Shown here: positions 1 through 8,712 of the stretch, piece by piece | How the letters are laid out: each line of letters begins with the position of its first letter | Numbering within the stretch: the stretch's first letter is position 1 | NCBI RefSeq assembly: GCF_020164455.1 | Contig: NZ_JAIQWW010000003.1 | Location: 186,001 to 250,000, forward strand | From: Phyllobacterium chamaecytisi | GTDB lineage: Bacteria; Pseudomonadota; Alphaproteobacteria; Rhizobiales; Rhizobiaceae | DNA length: 64,000 nt | Direction: 5' to 3' | The notes under the pieces: generated by a model | Databases searched by the model: none | What the model was told of the DNA's origin: nothing | The model's input: only the letters and a program-made list of their open reading frames with translations | Made by a program: the position numbers and the translations under genes

Positions 1-1438
1 CGTCATTTTCGGATTGCTTGTCGGTGTCACGCCCGGTATCGGCGGGAAGCTTTCCATCGCGATGGCCATTCCATTCGTCTACGGCATGGACAAGGTTTCC
101 GGAGCGGTGTTCCTGCTGACGATGCACGCCGTCAACGGCACCAGCGGCCAGATATCCAGCATCATGTTCGGCATACCCGGCGACGGTGACGACGCCGCGA
201 CGACTCTCGACGGATATCCGCTGGCCAAGCAGGGGCAGGCGGCGCGGGCACTCGGTGCCAGCATCACTGCATCCGGCGTCGGCGGCATCATCGGCGCGAT
301 CGTCTTCGCCATCATGATACCCATTCTCGAACCCGTCATCCTGATGTTCAGTCCGGCAGAGTTCTTCCTGATCGCGCTGCTTGGCATCAGCTTCATCGCG
401 TTTCTTTCCAGCGGCAAGAAGATCGTCAAAGGTCTGATCGTCGGCTTTTACGGCTTGATGTTGTCTACGATTGGCATGGACCCGATCACGGGTACGCCGC
501 GTTATGCCGGCGACATGCTGTTCCTGTGGGATGGTGTCAGTCTCGTCACCGCCGTACTCGCACTTTTTGCAGTGCCGGAGATGATTGCGCTCAGCACCAA
601 GGGCGGAGCCATCTCGGCGGTGCCTATGGACAAGGGCTTCAACTATCAGCAATTGCTTTCGGGTGTCATGGAAGTGCCGCGCCATTGGTGGCTCGTCCTG
701 CGGACTTCGGTGATCGGCGCTGTGATCGGCATGATACCGGGCCTTGGCGGTTCGACTGCTGCCTGGCTTTGCTATGGCCATGCGGTGCAAAGCTCGAAGA
801 CACCGGAGCGTTTCGGCAAAGGCGCTATCGAAGGTGTGATCGCGCCTGAGACCGCAAGTAACGGCAAGGAAGGCGGCTCGCTGCTGCCAACCCTCTTCTT
901 CGGTATCCCCGGAAGTTCCGGAATGGCCGTGCTGCTTGGAGCGTTCCTCATTCTCGGCATTCAGCCGGGCGCGACGATGGTCACGCAACACCTCGACCTT
1001 GTCTGGACGTTGATATGGGCATTGGTCGTCGGCAATCTGATTGCGGTTGGCATCCTGCTCGTTGTTTGCCGCTGGGTCGCGGTGCTTACCTTCGTCAATG
1101 GCCGCTATCTGGTGCCGTTCATCCTGGTCTTCGTGTCGCTCGGCTGCTTCGTCAGCGATTATCAGTGGCAAAATCTCATCGTCCTCGTGCTGTTCAGCGC
1201 GATTGGTTACGGCTTCCTTCGGGCAGGGTGGCCACGCTCACCTTTCGTGATCGGTCTCGTTCTCGGAGGCAAAGCCGAAGCGTCACTCAATCAGGCGCTG
1301 CAGCTCTGGGGTTACAGCTTCTTCCTGCGTCCCATCTCGCTTGTCCTGATCGCCATGATCGTTGGACTGATGGTCTATGCGTTCTACCGCAATTTCAGGC
1401 CGCATCGTGCCAATTCGAGCGTTGGAGTGAACCTATGA
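1..1438 (+). CDS. tctA: TTT transporter large permease TctA (5'-truncated)
   Basis: Large, about 12-TM permease subunit of a tripartite tricarboxylate transporter, which works in the inner membrane with TctB and a periplasmic TctC. The frame is open to base 2, and translation already reads through the family's conserved G-V-x-P-G loop. By comparison with the second TctA at 11519, roughly 25 N-terminal residues lie outside the window. Seen: the TctA signatures GxPGD near the start, GMIPGLGGSTAAW and PETASNGKEGG in mid-protein, and FGIPGSSGMAVLLG. The stop overlaps the start of tctB (ATGA), so the two are translationally coupled. The substrate is unknown; TTT systems carry carboxylates such as citrate, tartrate or terephthalate. 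Confidence 0.93.
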   Translation, partial: VIFGLLVGVTPGIGGKLSIAMAIPFVYGMDKVSGAVFLLTMHAVNGTSGQISSIMFGIPGDGDDAATTLDGYPLAKQGQAARALGASITASGVGGIIGAIVFAIMIPILEPVILMFSPAEFFLIALLGISFIAFLSSGKKIVKGLIVGFYGLMLSTIGMDPITGTPRYAGDMLFLWDGVSLVTAVLALFAVPEMIALSTKGGAISAVPMDKGFNYQQLLSGVMEVPRHWWLVLRTSVIGAVIGMIPGLGGSTAAWLCYGHAVQSSKTPERFGKGAIEGVIAPETASNGKEGGSLLPTLFFGIPGSSGMAVLLGAFLILGIQPGATMVTQHLDLVWTLIWALVVGNLIAVGILLVVCRWVAVLTFVNGRYLVPFILVFVSLGCFVSDYQWQNLIVLVLFSAIGYGFLRAGWPRSPFVIGLVLGGKAEASLNQALQLWGYSFFLRPISLVLIAMIVGLMVYAFYRNFRPHRANSSVGVNL

Positions 1439-1971
1439 AACAGCTCAGCTTCAGCACCTGGCTTACCTTCGTCATGCTCGCGATCTTCGGCACGATGGTG
1501 GCAATGGCCACTCAGTTCCCGCCGAACGCACGGTTCATGCCATTCGTAGTTGGCATACCGGGAATCGCGTTGTGCCTGCTGCAACTCGGCATGGATCTGT
1601 TACGCGCACCGGGCAACCAGCTGGCCGAAAGCTTCCAGTCGGCATCGAAGGCGGGCGTGCCGGCCAATCTTGTCCCCGAGGAAGAACCGGAATTCGGTCC
1701 GCACACGGTGTCGGGCGAACTGACGATGTGGGCCTACTTTATCGGTTTCATCGCGGCGGTTCTCGTCTTCGGCTTCTATATCAGCGTGCCGGTGATGTTG
1801 GTGTCGTTCCTCCGCCGGCAGGCGGAGGCGAGCTGGAAGTTCGCACTGTTCCTCGCGGTAGCGGCGACAGTGGTTCTCTATTCAATGTTCGGCGTGCTGC
1901 TACACGTGCAGCTGTTCCACGGCTTCCTGACGCCGATCGTTTTGCGAGCCTTGGGGTTCGAAGTGAGTTAA
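1435..1971 (+). CDS. tctB: TTT transporter small permease TctB
   Basis: Small membrane subunit (178 aa) of the same TTT transporter. Four hydrophobic segments are visible (about residues 8-26, 34-53, 98-124 and 136-158), with a polar loop rich in Glu and Pro (about 60-95) between the second and third, which is the usual TctB layout. The start is the ATG at 1435, overlapping the tctA stop by four bases. A longer open frame upstream in this phase lies entirely inside tctA and is discarded. TctB proteins are poorly conserved, so the call rests on size, topology and position between TctA and TctC. Confidence 0.88.
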   Translation: MKQLSFSTWLTFVMLAIFGTMVAMATQFPPNARFMPFVVGIPGIALCLLQLGMDLLRAPGNQLAESFQSASKAGVPANLVPEEEPEFGPHTVSGELTMWAYFIGFIAAVLVFGFYISVPVMLVSFLRRQAEASWKFALFLAVAATVVLYSMFGVLLHVQLFHGFLTPIVLRALGFEVS

Positions 1972-2042
1972 CCGACTAATTATCTATCCAGAACAGCTAG
2001 CAGTCGCTGCCGCAACAAGGCAGTAAAAAGGGAGGGAATGGA

Positions 2043-3047
2043 ATGATCAGACAATCAATTCGCACGGCAGCTTTTGGTGCCGCCATAGTCGCGGGGCTCG
2101 GGTCCGGGATAGCGCTGGCGGACGATGCTACCGACTTTTACAAGGGTAAAACCGTGACCTATATCGTCGCGACGGCCCCCGGCGGCGGTTACGATACGAA
2201 CGGCCGTCTCATCACGCAGTTCATGCAGAAGCACTTGCCGGGATCAACGTTCGTCGTGCAGAACATGCCGGGAGCGGGCCACCTTATCGGCACGAACTAT
2301 ATCTATGCTTCCGACCCGGACGGCCTGACCTTCGGTACCTTCAACACCGGCCTTATCTACGGGCAGTTGACTGGCGACCCCGGCATCAAGTTCGATCTGA
2401 CAAAAATGTCCTGGATCGGCAAGGTTTCCTCGGATCCGCGGGTCATCGTGGTTTCCAAGGACTCCGGTATCACGAGTTTCGATCAATTGAAAAACCTTAA
2501 GGAGCCGATCAAGTTTGCGGCGGCTGGTGTGGGCAGCGCATCGACGATCGAGACGACAATGCTGGTCAAGACGATCGGTCTGCCAATTCAGGTGATTACC
2601 GGCTACAACGGCAATGAAGATCAGCTGGCGATGCGCCGCGGTGAAGTGCAAGGCATTGTCGGCTCGCGCTCGACGTTCCAGCAATTTGTCGATGACGGGA
2701 ACGGCAAGTTCATCGCGCAGATCGGTGGCTCTGAGACCGATGTTCCGCAGCTTGCCTCGATGGTTACGAACGAGGAAGGCAAGAAGGCTATTGAACTCGT
2801 AGCATCCCAGAGCAACATTTCGCGATTGACCGCCGGCCCTGCAGGCATTCCAGCCGATCGCCTGAAGGTGCTGCGTGATGCCTATGCCGCGGCAACGTCA
2901 GATCCCGAATTTATCGCCAAAGCCAAGACGCTCGGCCTACCGCTTGATCCGCTCATCGGCGATGCCGTGGGCGACTCCGTGAAAACGGCGATGGATCAGA
3001 CACCGGAAATCGTGCAGTTCCTCAAGGACTCGCTGAAGCCGGAATAG
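2043..3047 (+). CDS. tctC: TTT transporter periplasmic substrate-binding protein TctC
   Basis: Periplasmic solute receptor (334 aa) of the Bug/TctC family (PF03401). An N-terminal signal peptide ends near residue 27 (IALA|DD). The mature protein opens with the family signature GKTVTYIVATAPGGGYDTNGR, followed by an NMPGAGHLIGTNYIY segment that forms part of the ligand pocket. An AGGGAG-type ribosome site precedes ATG 2043. It is third in a tctABC order, 71 bp after tctB. Bug proteins bind carboxylates through two bridging waters, which fits uptake of an organic acid, but the sequence does not show which one. Confidence 0.93.
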   Translation: MIRQSIRTAAFGAAIVAGLGSGIALADDATDFYKGKTVTYIVATAPGGGYDTNGRLITQFMQKHLPGSTFVVQNMPGAGHLIGTNYIYASDPDGLTFGTFNTGLIYGQLTGDPGIKFDLTKMSWIGKVSSDPRVIVVSKDSGITSFDQLKNLKEPIKFAAAGVGSASTIETTMLVKTIGLPIQVITGYNGNEDQLAMRRGEVQGIVGSRSTFQQFVDDGNGKFIAQIGGSETDVPQLASMVTNEEGKKAIELVASQSNISRLTAGPAGIPADRLKVLRDAYAAATSDPEFIAKAKTLGLPLDPLIGDAVGDSVKTAMDQTPEIVQFLKDSLKPE

Positions 3048-3067
3048 CAGAACTTTCTGCCGACATG

Positions 3068-3093
3068 GGGCGACCGGACCACTCTGGTCGCCC
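3068..3093 (+). terminator. Stem-loop after tctC, without T-tract
   Basis: GGGCGACC (3068-3075) and GGTCGCCC (3086-3093) form a perfect 8-bp stem with a 10-nt loop, 21 nt after the tctC stop. Only CTAAAATTT follows, so it is a weak terminator at best. Stem-loops after binding-protein genes often protect the upstream mRNA and lower downstream expression, and I read it that way. Confidence 0.5.
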
Positions 3094-3124
3094 TAAAATT
3101 TGATCAACGGGACAGGGATTGAAG

Positions 3125-4903
3125 ATGGATAGCTCGGCGCCAACAGCATCAGTGACGCAGAATGACGGACTTGGGTGGCAATCCGATATTATCGCTGACC
3201 TGATCAAGCAATACGGGTTTCCCTTCATAACGCTCAATCCTGGCGCCAGTTATCGCGGGCTTCATGACTCGCTCGTCAACCACAATGGCGATGAGCCGCC
3301 AATGCTGCTCTGCCAGCACGAAAAGATCGCGGTGCAGATAGCGCATGGCTATGCCAAAGCATCCGGCCAGCCTTTGGCTGTCATAGTACACAATGTCGTT
3401 GGTCTCCTGCACGCCACCATGGGCATTTACTACGCTTATACGGATCGTGCCCCAGTCTTCGTTATCGGCGCCACCGGACCGATGGATGAGGGCAAGCGGC
3501 GGCCCCGGGTCGATTGGGCTCATACGGCGAACGTCCAGGGGACACAGATCCGTGACTATGTGAAATGGGATTATCAGCCGGGCGGCATGGGCGGTGTTGT
3601 GGACAGTTTTGCCCGCGCCTATTCGATCATGATGACCGAGCCGCAAGGCCCGATATATATGTGCTATGACGCCGCCTTGCAGGAGGGACCGCTTTCCGAG
3701 TCGATTGCGCTACCATCGCTGAAATCCACAAAAACACCGAGCCGGATCGCTCCCGATCCTGCCGCACTTGAAGAGGCTGCAGACCGCTTGATCGCAGCGG
3801 ATTGGCCTGTGCTGGTGCCGCAATTCGTCGGTCGCGACAAGAACGGCTATTCGGACATGGTTGCCCTTGCGCAAACGCTAGGCGCCCCCGTCGCCGACAC
3901 ACAATGGCGGCTGAATTTTCCGACCGAGCATCCACTCGATATGCGGATGAACCGGGACGTATTCAAACAAGCCGACCTGATTACCCTGCTCGACTGCCGG
4001 GATTGGGAGCGGCCAACGCACGAAAACGATCGTATTAATCGTACGTTGAAGCCGCTTTTCCCCGAGCATTGCGAATGGCTGGATATCGGCTTTGCCGACA
4101 TCGAGATTTCGAAATGGGCAACCGACTATCAGCGGTTTCCCGAATGTGCCCAGCGTATGCTCGCCGATACGGCGCTCGCCCTGCCTGCACTGACATCGAT
4201 CATTGGCAAGCGTGCCAAGGATGATGCGAAACTTGCCCGGAAGATTACGGAACGCGGGCAGGCTGTTGCCGAAATGCATGACGCACAGCGTGCGAAATGG
4301 CGCGAACAGGCAAAGGTCGACTGGGATGCAAGCCCGATCACTTTGCCCCGGCTCGCCACCGAGGTGTGGGACAAGATCCAGCATGAGGATTGGGTTCTCA
4401 CAACCAACGCATTCGAGGACTGGGCGTTGAAGCTCTGGGATTTCGACCGGCCCTACCGTTGGCCCGGCAAGGCGCTCGGAACAGGAACACAGATCGGCAT
4501 GGCGACAGGCGTGGCGCTTGCGCATCGCGGCACCGGACGGCTCGTCGTCGATTGCCAGACCGATGGCGATCTATTGTTTGATGTCGGCGCTCTTTGGTTT
4601 GCGGCAAAACACAAAGTGCCGTTCCTTTGCGTCATGCACAATAACCGCGCCTATTACAACGATTGGGAGCACCAGATCACCGTGGCGCGCCAGCGCGGAA
4701 CGCCCGTCGAACGCGCCTATATCGGCATGGACATCATGGATCCGGCCCCGGACTTTTCCACGATAGCCCGCGGATTTGGCTGGTACGCCGAAGGTCCGAT
4801 CGAAGATGCCAAGGATATCGCCAGTGCGCTTGACAGGGCGATAGTGCAGGTCAAGAGCGGCGTTCCCGCGCTTATCGACATCATCACTCAACATGCCGGG
4901 TGA
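3125..4903 (+). CDS. Thiamine-diphosphate-dependent enzyme (acetolactate synthase/benzoylformate decarboxylase-like)
   Basis: A 592-aa ThDP enzyme with the three-domain layout of the acetohydroxyacid synthase/oxalyl-CoA decarboxylase superfamily. The PYR domain carries the catalytic glutamate E66 in CQHEKIAVQIAHGYA. A central domain spans about 205-345. The PP domain has the Mg-ThDP motif TDGD (479-482) closed by NN (506-507). The start is ATG 3125; a TTG two codons upstream is less likely. The reaction cannot be assigned: relatives decarboxylate, ligate or hydrolyse 2-oxo acids. The next gene is a beta-hydroxyacid dehydrogenase, so a 2-oxo acid or semialdehyde intermediate is plausible. A true AHAS is unlikely because no small regulatory subunit is nearby. 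Confidence 0.85.
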   Translation: MDSSAPTASVTQNDGLGWQSDIIADLIKQYGFPFITLNPGASYRGLHDSLVNHNGDEPPMLLCQHEKIAVQIAHGYAKASGQPLAVIVHNVVGLLHATMGIYYAYTDRAPVFVIGATGPMDEGKRRPRVDWAHTANVQGTQIRDYVKWDYQPGGMGGVVDSFARAYSIMMTEPQGPIYMCYDAALQEGPLSESIALPSLKSTKTPSRIAPDPAALEEAADRLIAADWPVLVPQFVGRDKNGYSDMVALAQTLGAPVADTQWRLNFPTEHPLDMRMNRDVFKQADLITLLDCRDWERPTHENDRINRTLKPLFPEHCEWLDIGFADIEISKWATDYQRFPECAQRMLADTALALPALTSIIGKRAKDDAKLARKITERGQAVAEMHDAQRAKWREQAKVDWDASPITLPRLATEVWDKIQHEDWVLTTNAFEDWALKLWDFDRPYRWPGKALGTGTQIGMATGVALAHRGTGRLVVDCQTDGDLLFDVGALWFAAKHKVPFLCVMHNNRAYYNDWEHQITVARQRGTPVERAYIGMDIMDPAPDFSTIARGFGWYAEGPIEDAKDIASALDRAIVQVKSGVPALIDIITQHAG

Positions 4904-4936
4904 AGCGATGGAATATCGACTTATGTGGAGGCAGAC

Positions 4937-5797
4937 ATGAAGGTTGGAGTCGTGGGAGTTGGAGAGATGGGGCTGGCGATGGCCGGCCACATACTCGACC
5001 ATGACATCGAAGTTGCTGTCTTCGACGTCAACCAGGAAAAGCTCGGAAAGGCTCGCGAGCGCGGCCTCGCAACGAAGCAAAGCCTCGCCCAACTGGCCGA
5101 TGTGGCGGATGTGTTCATTCTTGTTGTGGCAACGGATCAACAGGTGGTCGACGTTTCGCAGGAGCTGGGCGAAAAAGCCGCCGACGGAGCTATCATCGTC
5201 GTTGCCGCCACCATAAGCCCCGAGACGATGCTCCAGCTCGGACCGCAGATAGAAGCCAGGGGCAAGCGGCTCGTTGACGCGCCTGTCGTCTACGGAGCTT
5301 CAGGCGCCCGCGAGGGTACCCTGCTTTCGCTGTGCGGTGGTTCTGAAGAAGATATCGAGCGCATCCGGCCAGTATTGATGAGCTACAGCCGCGACCTCAT
5401 TCACGTTGGGCCACGCGGAGCCGGCCAGATTGCCAAATCCTGCAATAATCTTCTGCATTGGGTGCATTGTGTCGCCAACTTCGAGACGTTGCTGATCGCC
5501 AAGCGTTACGGGATCGATGCACAGCGAATGCGCGAAGTCCTCCTGCAATGCCCAGGAACCAACGGCACACTCAGCCGGTGGGACAGCACGCGCTTCACCT
5601 GGCAGGAAAAGGATATGGACGTGACGCTGGACCTTGCCCAGAAGGGCGGCCTGATGCTGCCGCTTTCCGGACAAGTCGATCAGATCATCAAGACGTTGCG
5701 CGCCGATGACGTCAAAGCTCTGCTGTATGGGCCGGAGGCAAGCTATCTCGGCAGGGTGGTTCGGCCGTTGTCCTCGTCTGAAGGCGGGGTTGGCTAA
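4937..5797 (+). CDS. NAD(P)-dependent beta-hydroxyacid dehydrogenase
   Basis: A 286-aa member of the 3-hydroxyisobutyrate dehydrogenase family (oxidises or reduces a 3-hydroxy acid with NAD(P)). The Rossmann motif GVGEMG is at 7-12. The substrate-binding segment DAPVVYGASGAREG is near 114-127, where the family usually has DAPVSGG, so the substrate loop is slightly unusual. The catalytic lysine is K167 in GAGQIAKSCNN. GGAGG at 4927-4931 fixes the start at ATG 4937 rather than the GTG at 4925. It lies 33 bp after the ThDP enzyme, probably in the same operon. The natural substrate is not determined. Confidence 0.88.
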   Translation: MKVGVVGVGEMGLAMAGHILDHDIEVAVFDVNQEKLGKARERGLATKQSLAQLADVADVFILVVATDQQVVDVSQELGEKAADGAIIVVAATISPETMLQLGPQIEARGKRLVDAPVVYGASGAREGTLLSLCGGSEEDIERIRPVLMSYSRDLIHVGPRGAGQIAKSCNNLLHWVHCVANFETLLIAKRYGIDAQRMREVLLQCPGTNGTLSRWDSTRFTWQEKDMDVTLDLAQKGGLMLPLSGQVDQIIKTLRADDVKALLYGPEASYLGRVVRPLSSSEGGVG

Positions 5798-5889
5798 CGA
5801 AAAGATGGTTTTTCCGAAATGGCGATACCCAGGGCCAGAAACGGATACTTCCCAATCAGGAATAGAAACGTAAATCGAGAGTGAGTTCT

Positions 5890-7119
5890 ATGGCGACCAG
5901 TGCTGAAAAAGCGACGACCCTTGGCTCCGAACCCGTTGCGGTTCAGGATCCGAACAATTCGAAATTTCTCGTTGATCCTTACAAGGATTGGTCGACGGGT
6001 GAGGGAATCCCTATCCATTTTGATTTCGGCCATGATCTGCTCGAACTTGAGACAGGACCTTGGGATCGCTACGATGCACGCGGTTGTTTTGCGCACACTG
6101 TAGGTATGGGCGACTTCATGGCCAACCATGTCATCGAGGTTCTGCCCGGTCGCAAGACCAGTCCCGTCAAGCACCTCTATGAAGCATTCTTCTTCGTGCT
6201 TGCTGGATACGGTTCGACGACGGTCTGGCTGCCCAACGGCGAAGTCCGGACCTTCGAATGGGGACCAAAGGCGCTGTTTGCCATACCGCTGAACTGCACT
6301 TACCAGATACACAACGGATCGGGGCGCGAACCCGTACGGCTGTCCTGCACCAATGATGCTCCGCTGAGCATCAACCTTTATCACAATCTGGATTTCATCT
6401 TCAAAAACGACTTTGCCTTTCCCGAAAGAACCGGGCAATCGAAACACTTCGAAGGCGAGGGGGTGCTTTATTCCTACGGCACCGAGTCAGCCCGCAAGAT
6501 CCAGAACGTCTGGGAAACCAACTTCGTCCACGACCTCACCAGCTTCAAGCTTTACGAGTTCGAAGGACGAGGCAAGGGATCGCTCAACGTCAACTTTGTG
6601 CTTGCCGATGGCACCATGCACGCGCACGTGTCGCAGATGCCCGTGGGCCGCTACAAGAAGGCGCACCGCCACGCGGCGGGTACGCATGTTCATGCGGTCG
6701 ACGGCACGGGCTACTCGCTGCTCTGGTACGAGGGCGAGTCGGAGTTCAAGGAATTCCCGTGGAAGCACGGGTTCATGTATACGCCGCCGTTCTGGATGTA
6801 TCATCAGCACTTCAACACGGGGCCTGAACCAGCGCGCTATGTCGCGTGCAGCTTGGGGAGCCGACGCTACCCCTTCATATCACTCCGGCGTAAAAGTGCG
6901 GAGGGCAAGGGCGCAACGTCTGTGAAGGACGGTGGCCGCCAGATCGAGTACGAGGATCAGGATCCGCGCGTACATCGCAAATTCCTGGAGGCGCTCAAGG
7001 AGACGGGCGTGCCTTCTGCCATGGGCGACACCTTCGACGAAGCCGCAGTATTGGCGCTGCCCAAGGAATCGCTGACAGGTGTCATCCAGACGCCCGTTCT
7101 GGCGGGACCGGCTATCTAG
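5890..7119 (+). CDS. Bicupin-domain protein
   Basis: A 409-aa protein with two cupin folds. The first (about 85-150) has HLYEAFFFVLAGYGSTTVW and a PLNCTYQIHN segment. The second (about 245-320) has a metal-site-like pattern, KKAHRHAAGTHVHAV followed by YTPPFWMYHQHFN, whose histidines could bind Fe or Mn. It lacks a signal peptide and should be cytosolic. Bicupins include gentisate-type dioxygenases, isomerases and binding proteins, so no reaction is assigned. It sits directly before an EutA-like gene and may act with it. The GTG three codons upstream (5881) is an alternative start. Confidence 0.75.
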   Translation: MATSAEKATTLGSEPVAVQDPNNSKFLVDPYKDWSTGEGIPIHFDFGHDLLELETGPWDRYDARGCFAHTVGMGDFMANHVIEVLPGRKTSPVKHLYEAFFFVLAGYGSTTVWLPNGEVRTFEWGPKALFAIPLNCTYQIHNGSGREPVRLSCTNDAPLSINLYHNLDFIFKNDFAFPERTGQSKHFEGEGVLYSYGTESARKIQNVWETNFVHDLTSFKLYEFEGRGKGSLNVNFVLADGTMHAHVSQMPVGRYKKAHRHAAGTHVHAVDGTGYSLLWYEGESEFKEFPWKHGFMYTPPFWMYHQHFNTGPEPARYVACSLGSRRYPFISLRRKSAEGKGATSVKDGGRQIEYEDQDPRVHRKFLEALKETGVPSAMGDTFDEAAVLALPKESLTGVIQTPVLAGPAI

Positions 7120-7130
7120 TTCTTCGTCGA

Positions 7131-7158
7131 GGAAGTCGCGCTGACCGGCGCGACTTCC
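7131..7158 (+). terminator. Strong intergenic stem-loop between cupin and eutA-like genes
   Basis: GGAAGTCGCGC (7131-7141) and GCGCGACTTCC (7148-7158) form a perfect 11-bp stem with a 6-nt loop. No T-tract follows on either strand. It is 11 nt after the cupin stop and 28 nt before the next start, so it may be an mRNA-stability or processing element rather than a terminator. Confidence 0.5.
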
Positions 7159-7186
7159 ATGGCAATTCGTATAGCAGGAGAAATGT

Positions 7187-8692
7187 GTGCACGATTTTGA
7201 TCTGGACCATGAGCACGAGGATTTGTCGGAATCCGATCAGCTGGCGATTTCGCGGTCGATCTGGGAACAGGAAAACCTCGAGCTTCTCACTGTTGGTATC
7301 GATATCGGCAGCTCCACTTCGCACCTGCTGTTTGCCCGTATCGTTCTGCAGCGGGAGAAAGATGATCTGTCGAGCCGGTTTGTGGTTGTCGAACGCACTG
7401 TTCTGTGGCGCTCGCCCATTCTCCTCACGCCCTTCCTGCCGGACGGTACGATCGACGCCCATGAGCTTCGCCATTTCTTCCACCATTGCTATCACGATGC
7501 CGGCTACAAGCGGGCCGATGTCGATTCAGGCGCGGTCATTCTCACAGGCGAGGCCATAAAACGAACGAACGCCCGCGCGATCGACGAAATATTCGCGAAT
7601 GAATCAGGCAAATTCGTTTGCGCAACCGCTGGCCACAAACTTGAATCCATCCTGGCTGCACACGGCTCCGGGGCGACAGCCCTTTCGAGAAAACGCGATG
7701 CTTGCGGGCTTCACGTTGATATCGGAGGCGGCACGACCAAACTTGCGCTTATCGACAAGGGGGAAATCCTCAGTGTTGCCGCTTTTGCGGTCGGCGGACG
7801 TTTGCTGGCGAGGGATCAGCATGGAAAATGGTCTCGCATCGACGAGTCGGCAAGGATCGTCGCGCAATCGCTCGGTATCGAAATTTCCGGTGACGAATTG
7901 CCCGACGAAGCGTCCCGCCAAGCCATCACAAAGCGGCTCGCTGCGCTCGCGGTCGATCAGATTTTGGGACGTCCGCTTGATGATCTCGGCGAGAAATTGC
8001 TGCTGACCGACGCCTTGGAGAGAGCTGTCGCGCCGACGTACATCACGTTCTCGGGCGGGGTTTCCGAATATATCTTTGGCTATGAAACCGAGGATCACGG
8101 AGACATCGCCCGAGCTCTGGCACAGGAGATCGTGGCGCAGCTAGGTCCGCGCATCGACGTACCGGTTATCGATGCAGGACAACGCATCAGGGCAACGGTC
8201 ATTGGAGCATCGCAGTTTACCGTTCAGGTCAGCGGCAAGACGCTCTATATGAGCGGCATCAAGGCATTGCCTGCTCATAATATTCCCGTCGTTCACCTCG
8301 GGACCAGTTTGCCCGAAGTCATCGATGCCGATGAGATTGCACGGATTTTCAAGGCAAGTGCAGAACGTCAGGACCGGGATCTGTCACTACCGTTGGCTCT
8401 GGCATTCTCGTGGAGCGGATTGCCGGACTATCCGCGGCTTCTGGCAATGGCCACAGCCATCAAGTCGGTAGCGGCGCCGGCAGGACAGCGCCAGGAACTG
8501 CTGGTGCTGGTGATCGACGGCGATGTCGGGCAAACGATCGGCCGCATTCTCGAGAAAGAACTCGACCTTGGATCAAATCTGGTGTCCATCGACGGCGTGC
8601 AGCTCAAGGATCTGGATTTCGTTGATCTCGGCGAATTCATCGACCCGCCAGGTGTGATTCCGGTCGTCATCAAGTCGCTGCTCTTCTCATGA
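7187..8692 (+). CDS. eutA: EutA-like ASKHA protein (ethanolamine ammonia-lyase reactivase family)
   Basis: A 501-aa protein resembling EutA over its length. EutA is the ATP-dependent chaperone that swaps damaged cobalamin out of ethanolamine ammonia-lyase. ASKHA nucleotide motifs are visible: VGIDIGSSTSH (36-46, phosphate 1), LHVDIGGGTTK (175-185, phosphate 2), and a TFSGGVSEY adenosine-type motif later. An acidic extension of about 30 residues precedes the first motif. The GTG start at 7187 is set by AGGAG at 7176-7180. EutB and EutC are absent from the window, so its client is unknown. Assignment to the family is strong; the biochemical role here is open. Confidence 0.82.
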   Translation: MHDFDLDHEHEDLSESDQLAISRSIWEQENLELLTVGIDIGSSTSHLLFARIVLQREKDDLSSRFVVVERTVLWRSPILLTPFLPDGTIDAHELRHFFHHCYHDAGYKRADVDSGAVILTGEAIKRTNARAIDEIFANESGKFVCATAGHKLESILAAHGSGATALSRKRDACGLHVDIGGGTTKLALIDKGEILSVAAFAVGGRLLARDQHGKWSRIDESARIVAQSLGIEISGDELPDEASRQAITKRLAALAVDQILGRPLDDLGEKLLLTDALERAVAPTYITFSGGVSEYIFGYETEDHGDIARALAQEIVAQLGPRIDVPVIDAGQRIRATVIGASQFTVQVSGKTLYMSGIKALPAHNIPVVHLGTSLPEVIDADEIARIFKASAERQDRDLSLPLALAFSWSGLPDYPRLLAMATAIKSVAAPAGQRQELLVLVIDGDVGQTIGRILEKELDLGSNLVSIDGVQLKDLDFVDLGEFIDPPGVIPVVIKSLLFS

Positions 8693-8712
8693 CCTGCTGC
8701 GGTTGACAGGTA

